From Petasospora fabianii (Eukaryota > Ascomycota > Saccharomycetes > Phaffomycetales > Wickerhamomycetaceae), in assembly GCA_022641835.1 (NCBI GenBank), contig CP048716.1, forward strand, positions 1 to 64,000: a stretch of DNA of 64,000 nt, in the 5' to 3' direction. Position 1 is the stretch's first letter; every line of letters begins with the position of its first letter. The notes beneath the pieces are model-generated. The model ran no database searches. It was not told the DNA's origin and was given only the letters and a program-made list of their open reading frames with translations. The position numbers and the translations under genes are program-made. Of this stretch, positions 19,929-29,541 are shown piece after piece.

Positions 19929-20882
19929 CTATTGACGCCGAGCACTTAAACGCTCACGCTCGGCGCACACGCTCAAGATCCAATCGCTCATCATGTTGAG
20001 TTCCCATTTCAAGAGCTCGACCTCCTTCAGCGCCTCGCTCGAAATTGTCGAGCTAATACTGATGTTATTTCTCTTTGTTGGCGACAGCTTCCGTGGAGAC
20101 TTCTCAATCGATCCAATTGCAGAGCAATCCTCGTTCAGCTGGGCCAAATCACGCTTTAACTCCTTGTTCTGTTGTCGCAACCCAACCTGCTCCAGCGTCA
20201 ACTTGTCAATCTCATCATCCTTCTCTTTTATAACCTTCTCCAACTCTTCCTCAACCAGAAATGCAGGCGTTTTTTTCAATCTTAAGAGCTCACCTTCGCT
20301 TACGCCAAGTCTCTTCTTCAACTCAGCGTTCTCAGACTCTATCAAGTTTACCCTCTGCATTAATACCAAGTTACGACCACTCAAGTCCTGGTCATCGTAC
20401 AAAAACTGTTTCAACTCCTCTCTATCAGCATCATCCAACATGGAAATCGTGGAGATGGCGATACCGCTCTTGAAGCTGTGCAAGCCAATCTCGGTAAAGA
20501 CGAAGCATAGCACGGTGAGGGCAAAGTATTCACCCCGAGCTAACTCATCGAGCTTGAGCATGTCCAAGTATTTGAACAACTTCTTCTTAGACCACAACTT
20601 ATCTTTGGAATACTGTCTTACAGCATCGAATATGGCCAGGTACTCCTCCTCGTCACTGACATCCACCAACAATCCTTCCTGGAGCCCCTTATACTGCTCA
20701 AAATCCACATCTACGGTGAAGTGCTCGTCCATGAGGAGACGTAGAATTGTTGTGATCATCTGTGGATGGCGAAGATGGTCTAATGGCTCATTGGCATCAA
20801 TAGTGGATGATGGGAAGGCAGAGATCCAGTGCATTACTGCAGTCATGAACTTGGGATTGGACTCGATGTTGTGGGTAAACAT
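19929..20882 (-). CDS. Coiled-coil protein with possible Hook-like N-terminal domain
   Basis: A 317-aa protein that I do not recognise with certainty. Residues 1-150 are helical and compact (FMTAVMHWISAF, then DELARGEYFALTVLCFVF and SGIAISTISMLDDADREELK). This resembles the Hook calponin-homology-like domain in layout: a W-x-x-x-F start, and a helix followed by a repeated leucine hairpin. Residues 165-245 are a heptad-rich coiled coil, then a serine-rich linker with an SPRKLSPTKR CDK-like site, then a short final helix. A Hook-type cargo or microtubule adaptor is possible, but this is inference from shape. It has a sensible ATG and 216 bases of promoter before UPF3. Confidence 0.8.
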   Translation of the reverse strand: MFTHNIESNPKFMTAVMHWISAFPSSTIDANEPLDHLRHPQMITTILRLLMDEHFTVDVDFEQYKGLQEGLLVDVSDEEEYLAIFDAVRQYSKDKLWSKKKLFKYLDMLKLDELARGEYFALTVLCFVFTEIGLHSFKSGIAISTISMLDDADREELKQFLYDDQDLSGRNLVLMQRVNLIESENAELKKRLGVSEGELLRLKKTPAFLVEEELEKVIKEKDDEIDKLTLEQVGLRQQNKELKRDLAQLNEDCSAIGSIEKSPRKLSPTKRNNISISSTISSEALKEVELLKWELNMMSDWILSVCAERERLSARRQ

Positions 20883-21098
20883 AGCGCTAAGTTTGAAATA
20901 GCCCTTGAGGTAGAGACTAATGGTATTAGAAGTCTAGGATAATTACTATACTTCCAAAATCATGAAGTATAGCAGTCAAACGCCGTTGTTCACAAGTGAA
21001 GCATCCACAAATGGCAGATGGAGCATTCAGCGGGGAGCCATCTCCGAAACAAGGAGATCGTACATTGAAGGGTTTTCAGATAGTCATTAAAATATGCA

Positions 21099-22388
21099 TT
21101 ATTCGGATGATCTCTTCATCAGGATCTTCTTCTTCTTGACAGGTGTTGTTTTGTCCTGTTGATTCTTGGTCATCTGCGTGGCAGGGGCTTGTTGTTCCTT
21201 ATTCTTCGGCGCCTCCTTTGGTTGTGCACTGTTAGTTGTCGATTCACCAAGGACTGGGAAGTATGATGGAGATGGAGATGTTTGAGCTGATCTTGTTGCT
21301 TTTGTAGGTTTTACTCTCTTCTTTTTCTGCTTCTTGGCTTCATTATTAGGCTGGCTCTGTTGATTCTGGTTCTGCACAATGTTTGCATTCTCCGATATCT
21401 TCTTCTTTGACTCACTCTCCTTGAGGTTATCGTCCTTCGCCTTGCGGTTTGCCTTTTGCTTACCCTTCCGACTCTGTTTTTGGTTATCCTTCTGACTTTC
21501 AACCTGATTCTCCTTCTGATTCGGTGGCTGCTGCTGTCTCTCTTTCTTGTCCGCTTCAGTTGCAGCAGAGGCAGGTTTTGAGGAGGGGTCAAAAGAAGGT
21601 TTTCCCTTCTTCTTTTTCTCCTTTTTCTTCGTTTTCTCTTTTTTCTCCTTTTTCTTCTTTTTCTTCTCTTTCTTATCTGCTTTCTTGTCTGTTGTCTTCT
21701 TATCGTCTTCCTCAGGACCACTGTTCGAGTCAGTCTTCTTGGAAACCTGAGCCTCAGCCCTCTTCTTATCCTCACTCTCGCTGGTCAGGAAAGATGGTGG
21801 TTTCTCAATCTCACCCGCATGGAACTTCATGAACTTTTTGAACTCTGAAAGATCTTGTAGCTTAGTCTTTGGTGCCATTAACTTCTCTTGAGAGTCCGGC
21901 ATTTTTGCAAGTAGCGATGCTGTAATGTTGGGCACGAAAGACTCCTTATCATCCTCGAATGCATGATCTTTGAACTGTTTGGAGAACTTCTCAGCATGTT
22001 GTGGGGTTTTGAAGCTGATATATACTCTAGAAAACTCTGGCTCTTTGAATGGCTTAGTTGGATAGTGGCCCTTGATGTAATACGAATCAAACGCTGCTTG
22101 TGGGCCCGTCAGCGGGGCAGTTGTCTTGAAGAAATCATCTGCTTCCAGATTAGGTGGCAGAAGTCTCACCACAACTTTCACACCTTTGTTCTTTTTGGCC
22201 TTGTTCCTCGTGCGCTTACGCTTCTGTTTGTCCTCACCGTTGGACATCTTCTCCGATGCATTAGGTATGGACTTGGCAGATATGGTCTTCTTCTTCTGTT
22301 GCTGTTGCTGTTGCTGTTGCTTCTCAAAATCCTCACGGGTCAGAAGCTTAGGTCCCTCCAATGGGGGCCTTCTCGATGATATATCCAT
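21099..22388 (-). CDS. UPF3: Nonsense-mediated decay factor Upf3
   Basis: Component of the Upf1-Upf2-Upf3 complex. The 429-aa protein has a poly-Q run (about residues 23-30), a basic KRKRTRNKAKKNK segment and then the Smg4/UPF3 RNP-like domain: KVVVRLLPPNLEADDFF (about 69-85), SYYIKGHYP, FSRVYISFKTPQHAEKF. The rest is a very K/E/Q-rich low-complexity tail of about 250 residues, typical of fungal Upf3. The start is the first ATG (22388); a TTG three codons earlier is ignored. It is divergent from THP1 over 172 bases. S. cerevisiae Upf3 is 387 aa. Confidence 0.94.
   Translation of the reverse strand: MDISSRRPPLEGPKLLTREDFEKQQQQQQQQKKKTISAKSIPNASEKMSNGEDKQKRKRTRNKAKKNKGVKVVVRLLPPNLEADDFFKTTAPLTGPQAAFDSYYIKGHYPTKPFKEPEFSRVYISFKTPQHAEKFSKQFKDHAFEDDKESFVPNITASLLAKMPDSQEKLMAPKTKLQDLSEFKKFMKFHAGEIEKPPSFLTSESEDKKRAEAQVSKKTDSNSGPEEDDKKTTDKKADKKEKKKKKKEKKEKTKKKEKKKKGKPSFDPSSKPASAATEADKKERQQQPPNQKENQVESQKDNQKQSRKGKQKANRKAKDDNLKESESKKKISENANIVQNQNQQSQPNNEAKKQKKKRVKPTKATRSAQTSPSPSYFPVLGESTTNSAQPKEAPKNKEQQAPATQMTKNQQDKTTPVKKKKILMKRSSE
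22291..22321. repeat. CAA/CAG repeat coding for poly-glutamine in UPF3
   Basis: A short trinucleotide tract, read on the minus strand as CAA/CAG, encodes eight glutamines near the Upf3 N terminus. Such tracts vary in length between strains. Confidence 0.85.
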
Positions 22389-22560
22389 TGTAATCAAAGG
22401 AAGCTGCTTGGATGGTGCGTAATGAGTGGTAAGTGATCTTGCCTACCTTAGTCTGTGGTTTTTTTCCCCGACACACTTGAACTCGCGAGCCATGGAAAAC
22501 AACACACAGACAAACACCAACGTCATCGGTCCCATGTTCTGATTAAGAATTCGTTAGATC

Positions 22561-23922
22561 ATGGCATCCCAGCAGTTTCTTGGGCAGATCTTACAGGTGA
22601 GCTCATCTGCTGCCAATAACAACGATGTTTCGTCCCAACTCGCCGAGCTTCTCAGTGTTGACCTCAGCAGAAGCTCTACATCGGCTCAAGTCGGTGCTCT
22701 CCAAGGTGCACTTTCTGGGGCTACAGACGCTCAATTACTGAAGACCGTCGAGGATCAGAAGCTGTTCGATGGGGACTGGCCAGCATTCGAAAGCACTGTT
22801 GTCTCGTACCTCAAGTACTGCAGGGACCTTGACCCGTGGTCCATCCTCAAGTCCCACGACCTCATCCTCACCTTCTTCAACGACCTCGCTGTGGCTTTCA
22901 TGAACACGATGCACGGCAATCAACTCTCCACAGTGATGTACAACACAGTAAGATACATGATGCCACTGGTTAAACGTGTTGATGTTGTTCTCAATGCCGC
23001 GGTCCCAGGAAAGAAGTTCAAACGACTAATCTTTGTTTCCTCTGTCTTATCCAAACTCTTCAATCATGTCAGGGCCTTGAAGGGCCGCTCAAGCAAAAAG
23101 GTTTTAACGCTGTTCATTGCCAACAACCTCAACAAGATCTACTTCATCATTGACTCCCCACTCTTGTGCCAGAATATCTTTGCGAACATGAACCTGCTCG
23201 ACCACAAGTTCAGTCAATATCCAAAGGCACAACAAGTGGAGTACCGATATATCTTGGGCCGTTACTACCTCATCAAGAACCAGATCATCAACTCATTTAC
23301 ACACCTTAACTGGGCCTTTACACATGCGCCACGCTCCGAACAGAAGAACATTCTCAAAATTCTTCGTTACCTTATCCCGGTCTCTCTCCTTGCGGGCCGC
23401 ATCCCAAGTAAGAGAGTGATCACACAGTATCCCGAACTACACCATCATTACACACCCCTCATCATCCATATGAAGACTGGTAACCTCTTTGCGTTTGAGC
23501 AGCACCTTTCGCAAAACCAGGAATACTTCAAACAGAAACACATCTTGATCCTCCTTGCGCAACGTTCCAGAATTTTAATCTTCCGTAATCTCTTCCTCAA
23601 CGTCCAACGCACCCATCCAACATCGAACAGACTTACATTTATAGAGCTACAAGCTGCTCTTCGAAAATCAATAAGGTCCCCACAGGAACAGCAACATGCC
23701 TTTAACGATCAGTTCCTCTATCAGACTCTCGATGAATCCGTGGATATCCCATTCGTCGAAAATGTGTGCTCTTCTCTGATTGAAAACTATCTCATGAAAG
23801 GTAACTTGGCCACAAAGAACCAGTTGGTTGTGTTGTCCAGATCAGATGGATTCCCAGACGTGTTTTCGACTTATCAACGTATTTATGGTGGTGGTAATGG
23901 TGAATCCTGGATGGACGAATGA
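22561..23922 (+). CDS. THP1: TREX-2 complex PCI-domain subunit Thp1
   Basis: Nuclear-pore-linked mRNA export factor that pairs with Sac3 in TREX-2. The 453-aa length is almost that of S. cerevisiae Thp1 (455). Shared features are the YCRDLDPWS block (about 83-91), FVSSVLSKLFNHVRAL, NNLNKIYFIIDSPLLCQNIF and the PCI hallmark EYRYILGRYYLIKNQI, then the winged-helix part with LSRSD near the end. Csn12, the other yeast PCID2 relative, is shorter and lacks the DPWS block as I recall it. The start ATG has a TTAGATC context. Confidence 0.94.
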   Translation: MASQQFLGQILQVSSSAANNNDVSSQLAELLSVDLSRSSTSAQVGALQGALSGATDAQLLKTVEDQKLFDGDWPAFESTVVSYLKYCRDLDPWSILKSHDLILTFFNDLAVAFMNTMHGNQLSTVMYNTVRYMMPLVKRVDVVLNAAVPGKKFKRLIFVSSVLSKLFNHVRALKGRSSKKVLTLFIANNLNKIYFIIDSPLLCQNIFANMNLLDHKFSQYPKAQQVEYRYILGRYYLIKNQIINSFTHLNWAFTHAPRSEQKNILKILRYLIPVSLLAGRIPSKRVITQYPELHHHYTPLIIHMKTGNLFAFEQHLSQNQEYFKQKHILILLAQRSRILIFRNLFLNVQRTHPTSNRLTFIELQAALRKSIRSPQEQQHAFNDQFLYQTLDESVDIPFVENVCSSLIENYLMKGNLATKNQLVVLSRSDGFPDVFSTYQRIYGGGNGESWMDE

Positions 23923-24336
23923 TAATTCCATCAATATTGTAACGATCCAATGCATGACGATTGTACGACTACAGCATTCATAGAGATGTAACATGACAAA
24001 TCAAATGTTCAGTTCATTATATAAGGCATGAGAACGCTCGTACTATAGCGTATGCATGTATGTATCATTGGCATCATGGGTCCAGCTTTGAATCTCAACA
24101 GAGAAAGTTGTTGGCATCACCATGAAGGAGGCTCAAGCCATGAGCCGAGATGAAAGAGAATCTCAAACTTGTTAACACATCGACATAAAAATTCGGAACA
24201 ATTCCATGAAACACATTAAGTGGAGAAGAGGGGAGAGAGAAATAGTTGTAAAACAAAGAGCAAGAATAGGTCAACAAAAACATTGCATCAATCATGAGTG
24301 AGAATACATCGGTCAAGCCAACATCAGACTAAAACA
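23923..24336. other. Convergent 3' region of THP1 and SIT4
   Basis: About 410 bases, rather AT-rich, with a purine-rich GAGAAGAGGGGAGAGAGAAA stretch near 24223. One open frame on the minus strand has no protein features. No gene was seen. Confidence 0.5.
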
Positions 24337-25266
24337 TCAGAGGAAGTATTCACTTCTCTGAGTCTTCTGTGGAGCAGCTTTCTCAGTATCATCAGGGACA
24401 GCACTAAAGATTTTGAACTTTGGTGTTAAATCATCATCAATCTTCATGACACTTGCAACATTACCACATCTGTAACAGTAGTTCGGGGCACTCCAGACGG
24501 TAACAACATCCTTTTCCTTGAAATGATACTTGAACCCCTCCATAACAAGCTGATGAGCACGAGCAATCAACTGCAAATTGTTGACATGGTTAAATTCACG
24601 GGCAACCCGACTTCCAAAGAGCCATCCGGCACCACGAGGACTCACCTGCCATGTATCAACTTCATCGGGATCACTCCATACCAGATCACAAAATCCACCT
24701 TCGTGTGGAACCTCCTGGGCTCTAGAAAGGACGCGGATTTGATCAAGCATACGGATCTCAGGGGAGAGACCACCGTGGACACAAAGAATCTTACCATCGA
24801 TAATGGCTGCGAGTGTGAGGAAGTCAAACACTTGACAACAGTACTTCCAAACAGTAGTAGACCCGTACTTGGTAAGACACTCCTCGTAGAAACCATACAC
24901 CTGTGTAATTTGTCTAGACTCGTGGTTTCCTCTAACAAGTGTAAGTCTTGATGGGTATTTCACTTTCAAACACATGAGAAGGGTAAAAGTCTCCAGAGAG
25001 AAGTAGCCTCTATCAACATAATCACCGAGGAAGATGTAATTGACATTGTCTGGCAGTCCACCACTTGTTCTAAACAGTTCAAGTAAATCGTGGAACTGAC
25101 CATGGATATCTCCACACACGGTGACGGGGCTCTGCACAGGTTGAATGTTGGATTCCTCCATGAGGAGCTCTTTCACCATCTCACATAGCTGCTTCATGTC
25201 AGCCTCAGGGAGATGTTGGCACTTTTTGACCGTTTCAAGCCAGAGATCAGGTCCTCTTTCTGTCAT
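24337..25266 (-). CDS. SIT4: PP2A-like Ser/Thr phosphatase Sit4 (PP6 type)
   Basis: Catalytic phosphatase acting with SAP subunits in TOR and G1/S control. The 309-aa protein has all PPP metal-site motifs: [23 protein letters not shown], and the later HGGLSPE and RAHQLVMEG. The [19 protein letters not shown] and [20 protein letters not shown] stretches follow Sit4 rather than Pph21/22 or Pph3. The end YFL is the methylatable PP2A-family tail. Sit4 in S. cerevisiae is 311 aa. The start is a clear ATG. Confidence 0.97.
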   Translation of the reverse strand: MTERGPDLWLETVKKCQHLPEADMKQLCEMVKELLMEESNIQPVQSPVTVCGDIHGQFHDLLELFRTSGGLPDNVNYIFLGDYVDRGYFSLETFTLLMCLKVKYPSRLTLVRGNHESRQITQVYGFYEECLTKYGSTTVWKYCCQVFDFLTLAAIIDGKILCVHGGLSPEIRMLDQIRVLSRAQEVPHEGGFCDLVWSDPDEVDTWQVSPRGAGWLFGSRVAREFNHVNNLQLIARAHQLVMEGFKYHFKEKDVVTVWSAPNYCYRCGNVASVMKIDDDLTPKFKIFSAVPDDTEKAAPQKTQRSEYFL

Positions 25267-26054
25267 TATGATGGTGTTGTGTAGTGAAGCGGGGCTTTTG
25301 AGAGATGCTGCCGGTTAAGAGATGCTGCGGGTTGTGGATAATAGGTCCAGGGATGAAAATGTGAATGCTGTTCGTAACTAGTCGTTTAAATCTCCAAAGG
25401 TTAAGGTCTGAATATGGATATGAATGCGAGAAGCGGGTAATCCAGCAGTTGTCTATGGCGTACAACCAATTATCAGTGGAGTAAGAGTGAGTTTCTAATG
25501 TTCTCAAAGGGACGGTGAGCTGTCTGTTATTGCTGTGATGTACTTCTCACGCAATGGGGATATCGCCTGCTGTATGTAGGTGATAGGCTTAGTGATTATG
25601 CTCGCTGCTGGATCAGTTAAATTGTAATATGAGCAAGACGATTGCACCGTGTGATGGCAAAAGCAAAGGAGTCTTTTAGAGACGATGGCGTTAATGCTCA
25701 CTGGACTCCGCTCGCGGCTGTTTTTTTCTCAAGGGCGCGCGCGCAATTGGCCCGAGTGGTCAAAAATGTCCGGAAACAGTAACATGCCGAATGCGGTACG
25801 GAACCCGAAAGTGTAACTCATCTGATACACATATCTCTCTACTCTACAGTCCCCATGGGGCAAACAATTAACGTAACAAAGATCATACCTGTATCATCGG
25901 TGTGTGGGTGAGTTTTTTTTATCCACGTGGTGCATGGGAATGCTATTAAATACAAAACCAAGTAGAAAAAGAATAAGAAGAAAAAGAAGAAGGAGAACAA
26001 GAAGAATAAGCGAGGGAGAACATAATTACAAGAAGACAGCGATCATTAGTGCAC
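25267..26054. other. SIT4 promoter and ARG1 3' region
   Basis: About 790 bases holding the SIT4 promoter and the ARG1 3' end. It has an alternating GCGCGCGCGC stretch at about 25735, a CACGTG at 25924-25929 and an A/G-rich AGAAGAAAAAGAAGAAGG tract near 25975. No gene was seen; the small minus-strand frame at 25504-25701 looks random. Confidence 0.5.
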
Positions 26055-27311
26055 TTACAAAGTGATTGGGTCGTTCTTCTCTCTCTTGGACTCACCGTAC
26101 TTCTTGATTCTGATGGCCTGGACAGCAATGAATCCAGAAGCCTCCTGTGGCTGGAAACCGGTCAACTCATCCATAGAGGACTCGGTGGCATCGTAAAGCT
26201 TCTCAGTCTCGGAAGATCTACCTAGGATCTGAATAGAGCCCTTATAGAGTCTAGCTCTAACCTGACCGTTGACGGTGTTCTGGGAAGGCTGGATCATGGA
26301 ACGGACGTACTCACCTTCTGGAGTGAAGTAAAGACCGTTGTAAAGGATCTTGGAATGTGTTGGGGTGACAAAAGTATCTCTGATGGCTCTAACCTCTCTG
26401 TCCAATGTCAAACCTTCCAAATCAATGTGGGTGGTTCTCAAGATGGTCAAACCTGGAGTCTCGTAACAACCTCTGGACTTGATACCGATGAATCTGTTCT
26501 CAACGATATCGATTCTGCCAACACCGTTTCTTCTGGCAATCTTGTTAGCAGCAAGGAAGAGCTCAACTGGCTCGGTAACCTCGACAGTCTTACCTTCCTC
26601 CTGGTAGACAAGCTTGGATGGCTTACCCTTGTCAAAGAAGACGGTGAAGTCCTCTGGGGTCTCTGGAGCGTCCAATGGATCAACGGTGAGCTTCCACATA
26701 TCCTTTGGTGGAGTTGTGTCTGGGTCTTCGAGGATACCAGCCTCGAAGGAGATGTGGGCCATGTTCTCATCGGTGGACCATGGCTTGGCCTTTGTCTGTG
26801 TAACCTGGATGTTCTTCTCAGCAGCATAGTCGAGCAAGTCCTTTCTACCAGCAAATCTCTCGAAGAAAGTTGGGTCTCTCCATGGGGCAATAACGACAAC
26901 GTCTGGCTTCAAGGCATAGAAGGACAACTCGAATCTAACCTGATCGTTACCCTTACCGGTACAACCGTGAGAGACAGCGAAACAACCTTCTTCTTCGGCA
27001 ACCTGAATCTGAGCCTGGGCAATAACTGGTCTAGCGAGAGAGGTACCAAGCAAGTAGACATTCTCATAGATACCGTTGGTCTGAATGGCTGGGTACAAAA
27101 CATCCTCAACAAACTGCTTTCTGACATCGACGAGAACGTACTTAGTGGCACCAATGGCGAGAGCCTTAGCTCTAGCAGCTTCAAAGTCCTCCTCTTGACC
27201 AATGTTGGCCATAAAGGCAATAACCTCATAGCCCTGTTCAAGCAACCAGGCGAGGATCACGGAGGTGTCGAGACCACCGGAGTAAGCGAGACAGACTTTT
27301 CCCTTAGACAT
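26055..27311 (-). CDS. ARG1: Argininosuccinate synthase
   Basis: Joins citrulline and aspartate with ATP in arginine synthesis. The 418-aa protein (420 in S. cerevisiae) has the PP-loop AYSGGLDTSV at 9-18, VSHGCTGKGNDQVRFE, and IARRNGVGRIDIVENRF with the SRGCYETPG segment. The two argininosuccinate synthase signature regions are intact. Strong codon bias produces long shadow frames on the opposite strand. The promoter holds TGAGTCA and GAGTCA sites for Gcn4, fitting general amino-acid control. Confidence 0.98.
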   Translation of the reverse strand: MSKGKVCLAYSGGLDTSVILAWLLEQGYEVIAFMANIGQEEDFEAARAKALAIGATKYVLVDVRKQFVEDVLYPAIQTNGIYENVYLLGTSLARPVIAQAQIQVAEEEGCFAVSHGCTGKGNDQVRFELSFYALKPDVVVIAPWRDPTFFERFAGRKDLLDYAAEKNIQVTQTKAKPWSTDENMAHISFEAGILEDPDTTPPKDMWKLTVDPLDAPETPEDFTVFFDKGKPSKLVYQEEGKTVEVTEPVELFLAANKIARRNGVGRIDIVENRFIGIKSRGCYETPGLTILRTTHIDLEGLTLDREVRAIRDTFVTPTHSKILYNGLYFTPEGEYVRSMIQPSQNTVNGQVRARLYKGSIQILGRSSETEKLYDATESSMDELTGFQPQEASGFIAVQAIRIKKYGESKREKNDPITL

Positions 27312-27463
27312 TGTGTTGTGTTGTTTTGAGTTGTGTTGTGTTCTGAGTTTATGATGAAAAGGAAAGACGAGATGGAGATTTTCGAGGCGATGATGGGGTT
27401 TTTATATCCCAGGAGGTGTCGAGATTTTTTTTCACGATGCGGCAGGTTGTATGTGAGATGGAA

Positions 27464-27672
27464 GAGTCACTTGTACGGCAATGAATTAATGTGTTGTTTA
27501 CACTATAAGTTTGTATGTTAGGGCATGGTTTTTATGGTTCAATTGAGTTCTATAGGTATCAATTGATTGAAATAAGAGTTTATATAGACAATAACGCCGC
27601 TTCTCTAATGTTATTTAGCGCCCCCAAAAGTCGAGCTCGATCCCGTCGAGGTCGGACTTATCAGCTGAGTCA
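27464..27672. promoter_or_regulatory. Gcn4-type sites upstream of ARG1
   Basis: TGAGTCA, the consensus Gcn4/AP-1 site, is at 27666-27672, and a GAGTCA half-consensus is at 27464-27469. They lie about 355 and 153 bases upstream of ARG1. Gcn4 activation of ARG1 is established in S. cerevisiae. Confidence 0.65.
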
Positions 27673-28246
27673 CTTACGCCCACAACTCCCAACCCTCCGG
27701 GACCGGGGCCAACCAGCCAGCGAGAAAAATTCTTCACCGGTATCGAACAGCCCAAGGGGACATAAGCCGAATGCTTTTTTTAGGGATCAGCAACAGAAAT
27801 GGTGGCGGTGGTGCTGGTGGTGCTCGTGTTTGTGATAAAGCACTGACTATTGTCGCTTGTGTGGAGTCGTTATCAACGTGCGTCCCCCATCCCCGGACCC
27901 TGGTGGTGCTTGAAGAGAGAGGCTCCCTTTGCGCCCCTAAGTGCAGGTCAGAGAGAGAGCGTAGGAGGACAGTCCCCTAAGTACAAGTCATAGAGAGCGT
28001 CGCGGACGAAGGCGGTGAGGGGGAGCCGGTCAAGTTAAGCCTATACTGGTGCTCTGTAGCATCGAGAGCAGAGTTCTTTCTACTTTATAGCCGGCAAAAA
28101 TTCCCAGCTTCTTAGTGACCCTGCTGCTTCTGCTGCTCCTGTTCCATCAACAACTACCCATCCTCCATCGCCTTCCCTACCAGGCAAAGAACGTAGCGGC
28201 GTAACCTTCCCTTGCCTGTCCAGCGTGCCCGCTCCCCAAAACACGA
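27673..28246. other. Intergenic region between ARG1 and RFA2
   Basis: About 570 bases of the divergent region, G/C-richer than its neighbours, with short GTGGTGCT-type repeats near 27800 and two related segments around 27935-27995 (CCCCTAAGTGCAGGTCAGAGAGAG and CCCTAAGTACAAGTCATAGAGAG share most bases). No gene was seen. Confidence 0.45.
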
Positions 28247-28327
28247 ACGCGAACGCGAGTTTATGGAAGCCAGACGCGAAAACGCGTAGAGAGAAGCCCA
28301 AACGCCACTCGAAATAAAAACACGCGT
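28247..28327. promoter_or_regulatory. Cluster of MCB/SCB-like elements upstream of RFA2
   Basis: Five elements in 81 bases: ACGCGA at 28247, 28253 and 28274, and ACGCGT at 28282-28287 and 28322-28327. They sit 80-160 bases before the RFA2 start. MBF control of replication genes, RFA1-3 included, through ACGCGT is known in S. cerevisiae. Confidence 0.75.
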
Positions 28328-28407
28328 TTACTAGAGTGAGACAGAGAGACAGAGACACATCTAGGTGGCGGCTAGACACAACGAAGAAGTATATCGATTA
28401 ATCCGCT

Positions 28408-29260
28408 ATGTCTAGTTAGTATTCACCCACCCTTATGCCTTTACAGGGCTGTCATTGATCACAAAATACTAACACACCCCGCTCCCGCAGACTATCAACC
28501 ATACGATGGCTACAACGCCGGTGGCTTTAACAATAACGGTGGTGGCTTCGATAGCAACACCACTTCTTCCCAGAATCGTACACAGACAGTATCGACCATC
28601 ACTCCAGTAACGCTTAAAATGATCAAAGAGGCCCAGACTGAAGTGCAAGACGGTAGTTTCTTCGTCCATGGAATCGAACTAAACTTTGTCTCATTTGTTG
28701 GTGTTGTGCGTAACATCCAGGACAACACCTCGAACTTGTTGATCCAGATTGAGGACGGTACAGGCCAGATTGATGTCCGTAAGTGGGTCGACGAGAAGGC
28801 TACCGATGATATCAACTCTAGGCTGGTACCAGGTGTTTACGTCTACGTCACGGGTTCCGTTAAGGGATTCGGTGGTAAGACCAACATTAACAACTCCACC
28901 TTCCATATTATCGAAGACTACAACCAGGTCATCTATCACTTCCTTTCAGTCATTGATAACTACAACAATGTCACGGGTAAGATCGGTGCCGTTCCTGGTG
29001 CAGCTGGTGCTACGTCCACTAGTGGTAATTCGTTATTCGATAGCAAACCAGCTGCTTCAGAACAGAACAATAGTGTCGAAGACAGAATCTTTGAATGTAT
29101 CAATGAATTCACCCCATCCATGCCTGAAGGTGTGCCTATCCCACACATTGCTCAACAATTGGGATTGATTGAAGAAGATGTCCATATGCACTGTCAAAAA
29201 TTGACAGAAGATGCAAAGATCTATGTGGGTTACACAGATAATGGATACTTGGCTGTTTAA
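28408..29260 (+). CDS. RFA2: Replication protein A subunit 2, two exons
   Basis: The 32-kDa subunit of the single-strand DNA-binding RPA complex. Exon 1 is only 28408-28414 (ATGTCTA); the 76-nt intron has donor GTTAGT at 28415 and branch TACTAAC at 28467-28473; exon 2 is 28491-29260. The joined start reads MSNYQPYDGYNAGGFN, matching the MATYQPYNEY start of S. cerevisiae Rfa2. The 258-aa product has a G/N/S/T-rich phosphorylatable N terminus, an OB fold (VSFVGVVRNIQDN, IEDGTGQIDVRKW) at about 58-160 and a winged-helix C-terminal domain (about 195-258). An internal ATG at 28619 would cut off the N terminus and part of the fold. Confidence 0.95.
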
Positions 29261-29541
29261 AAAAGAGATTCTGTGTTAATGACGCTTATTTGAATGAAAT
29301 TGTTTTTTATGCTACAACTTAACTGCTCATGATTATCGTACAATTAATCTAGTCAAAGTGTAGAATCGCTATATATATATATATACACAAAAAAGAGACA
29401 AAAGAAAATAACAACAACAGCAAACAGCAAAGGCGTATATAACCATCACTCGAAGCAAATGCCCGCACTTGTCGATGTGATGAATAGACCACCAATATTA
29501 AGATCAGAATTATTAATGAGTGCATCATTGGTTGTGTGTAA
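29261..29541. other. 3' regions of RFA2 and the Zn2Cys6 gene
   Basis: About 280 bases between convergent genes, with an alternating ATATATATATATATATAC run at about 29370-29386. No gene was seen. Confidence 0.5.

Noticed and set aside
19993-20901. A 302-codon plus-strand frame
   Set aside because: It mirrors the coiled-coil gene on the minus strand; its serine and phenylalanine richness is what antisense of E/K-rich helices gives, and it has no domain.
26355-27329. A 324-codon open frame on the plus strand
   Set aside because: It lies antisense to ARG1, whose strong codon bias leaves the opposite strand open. The translation has no family features.
27503-27677. Possible 175-nt intron in the ARG1 leader (GTAAGT, CCCTAAC, TATAG on the minus strand)
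   Set aside because: Its donor overlaps the consensus Gcn4 site TGAGTCA. If that site is a promoter element, the donor lies upstream of transcription. The branch is also not the preferred TACTAAC.
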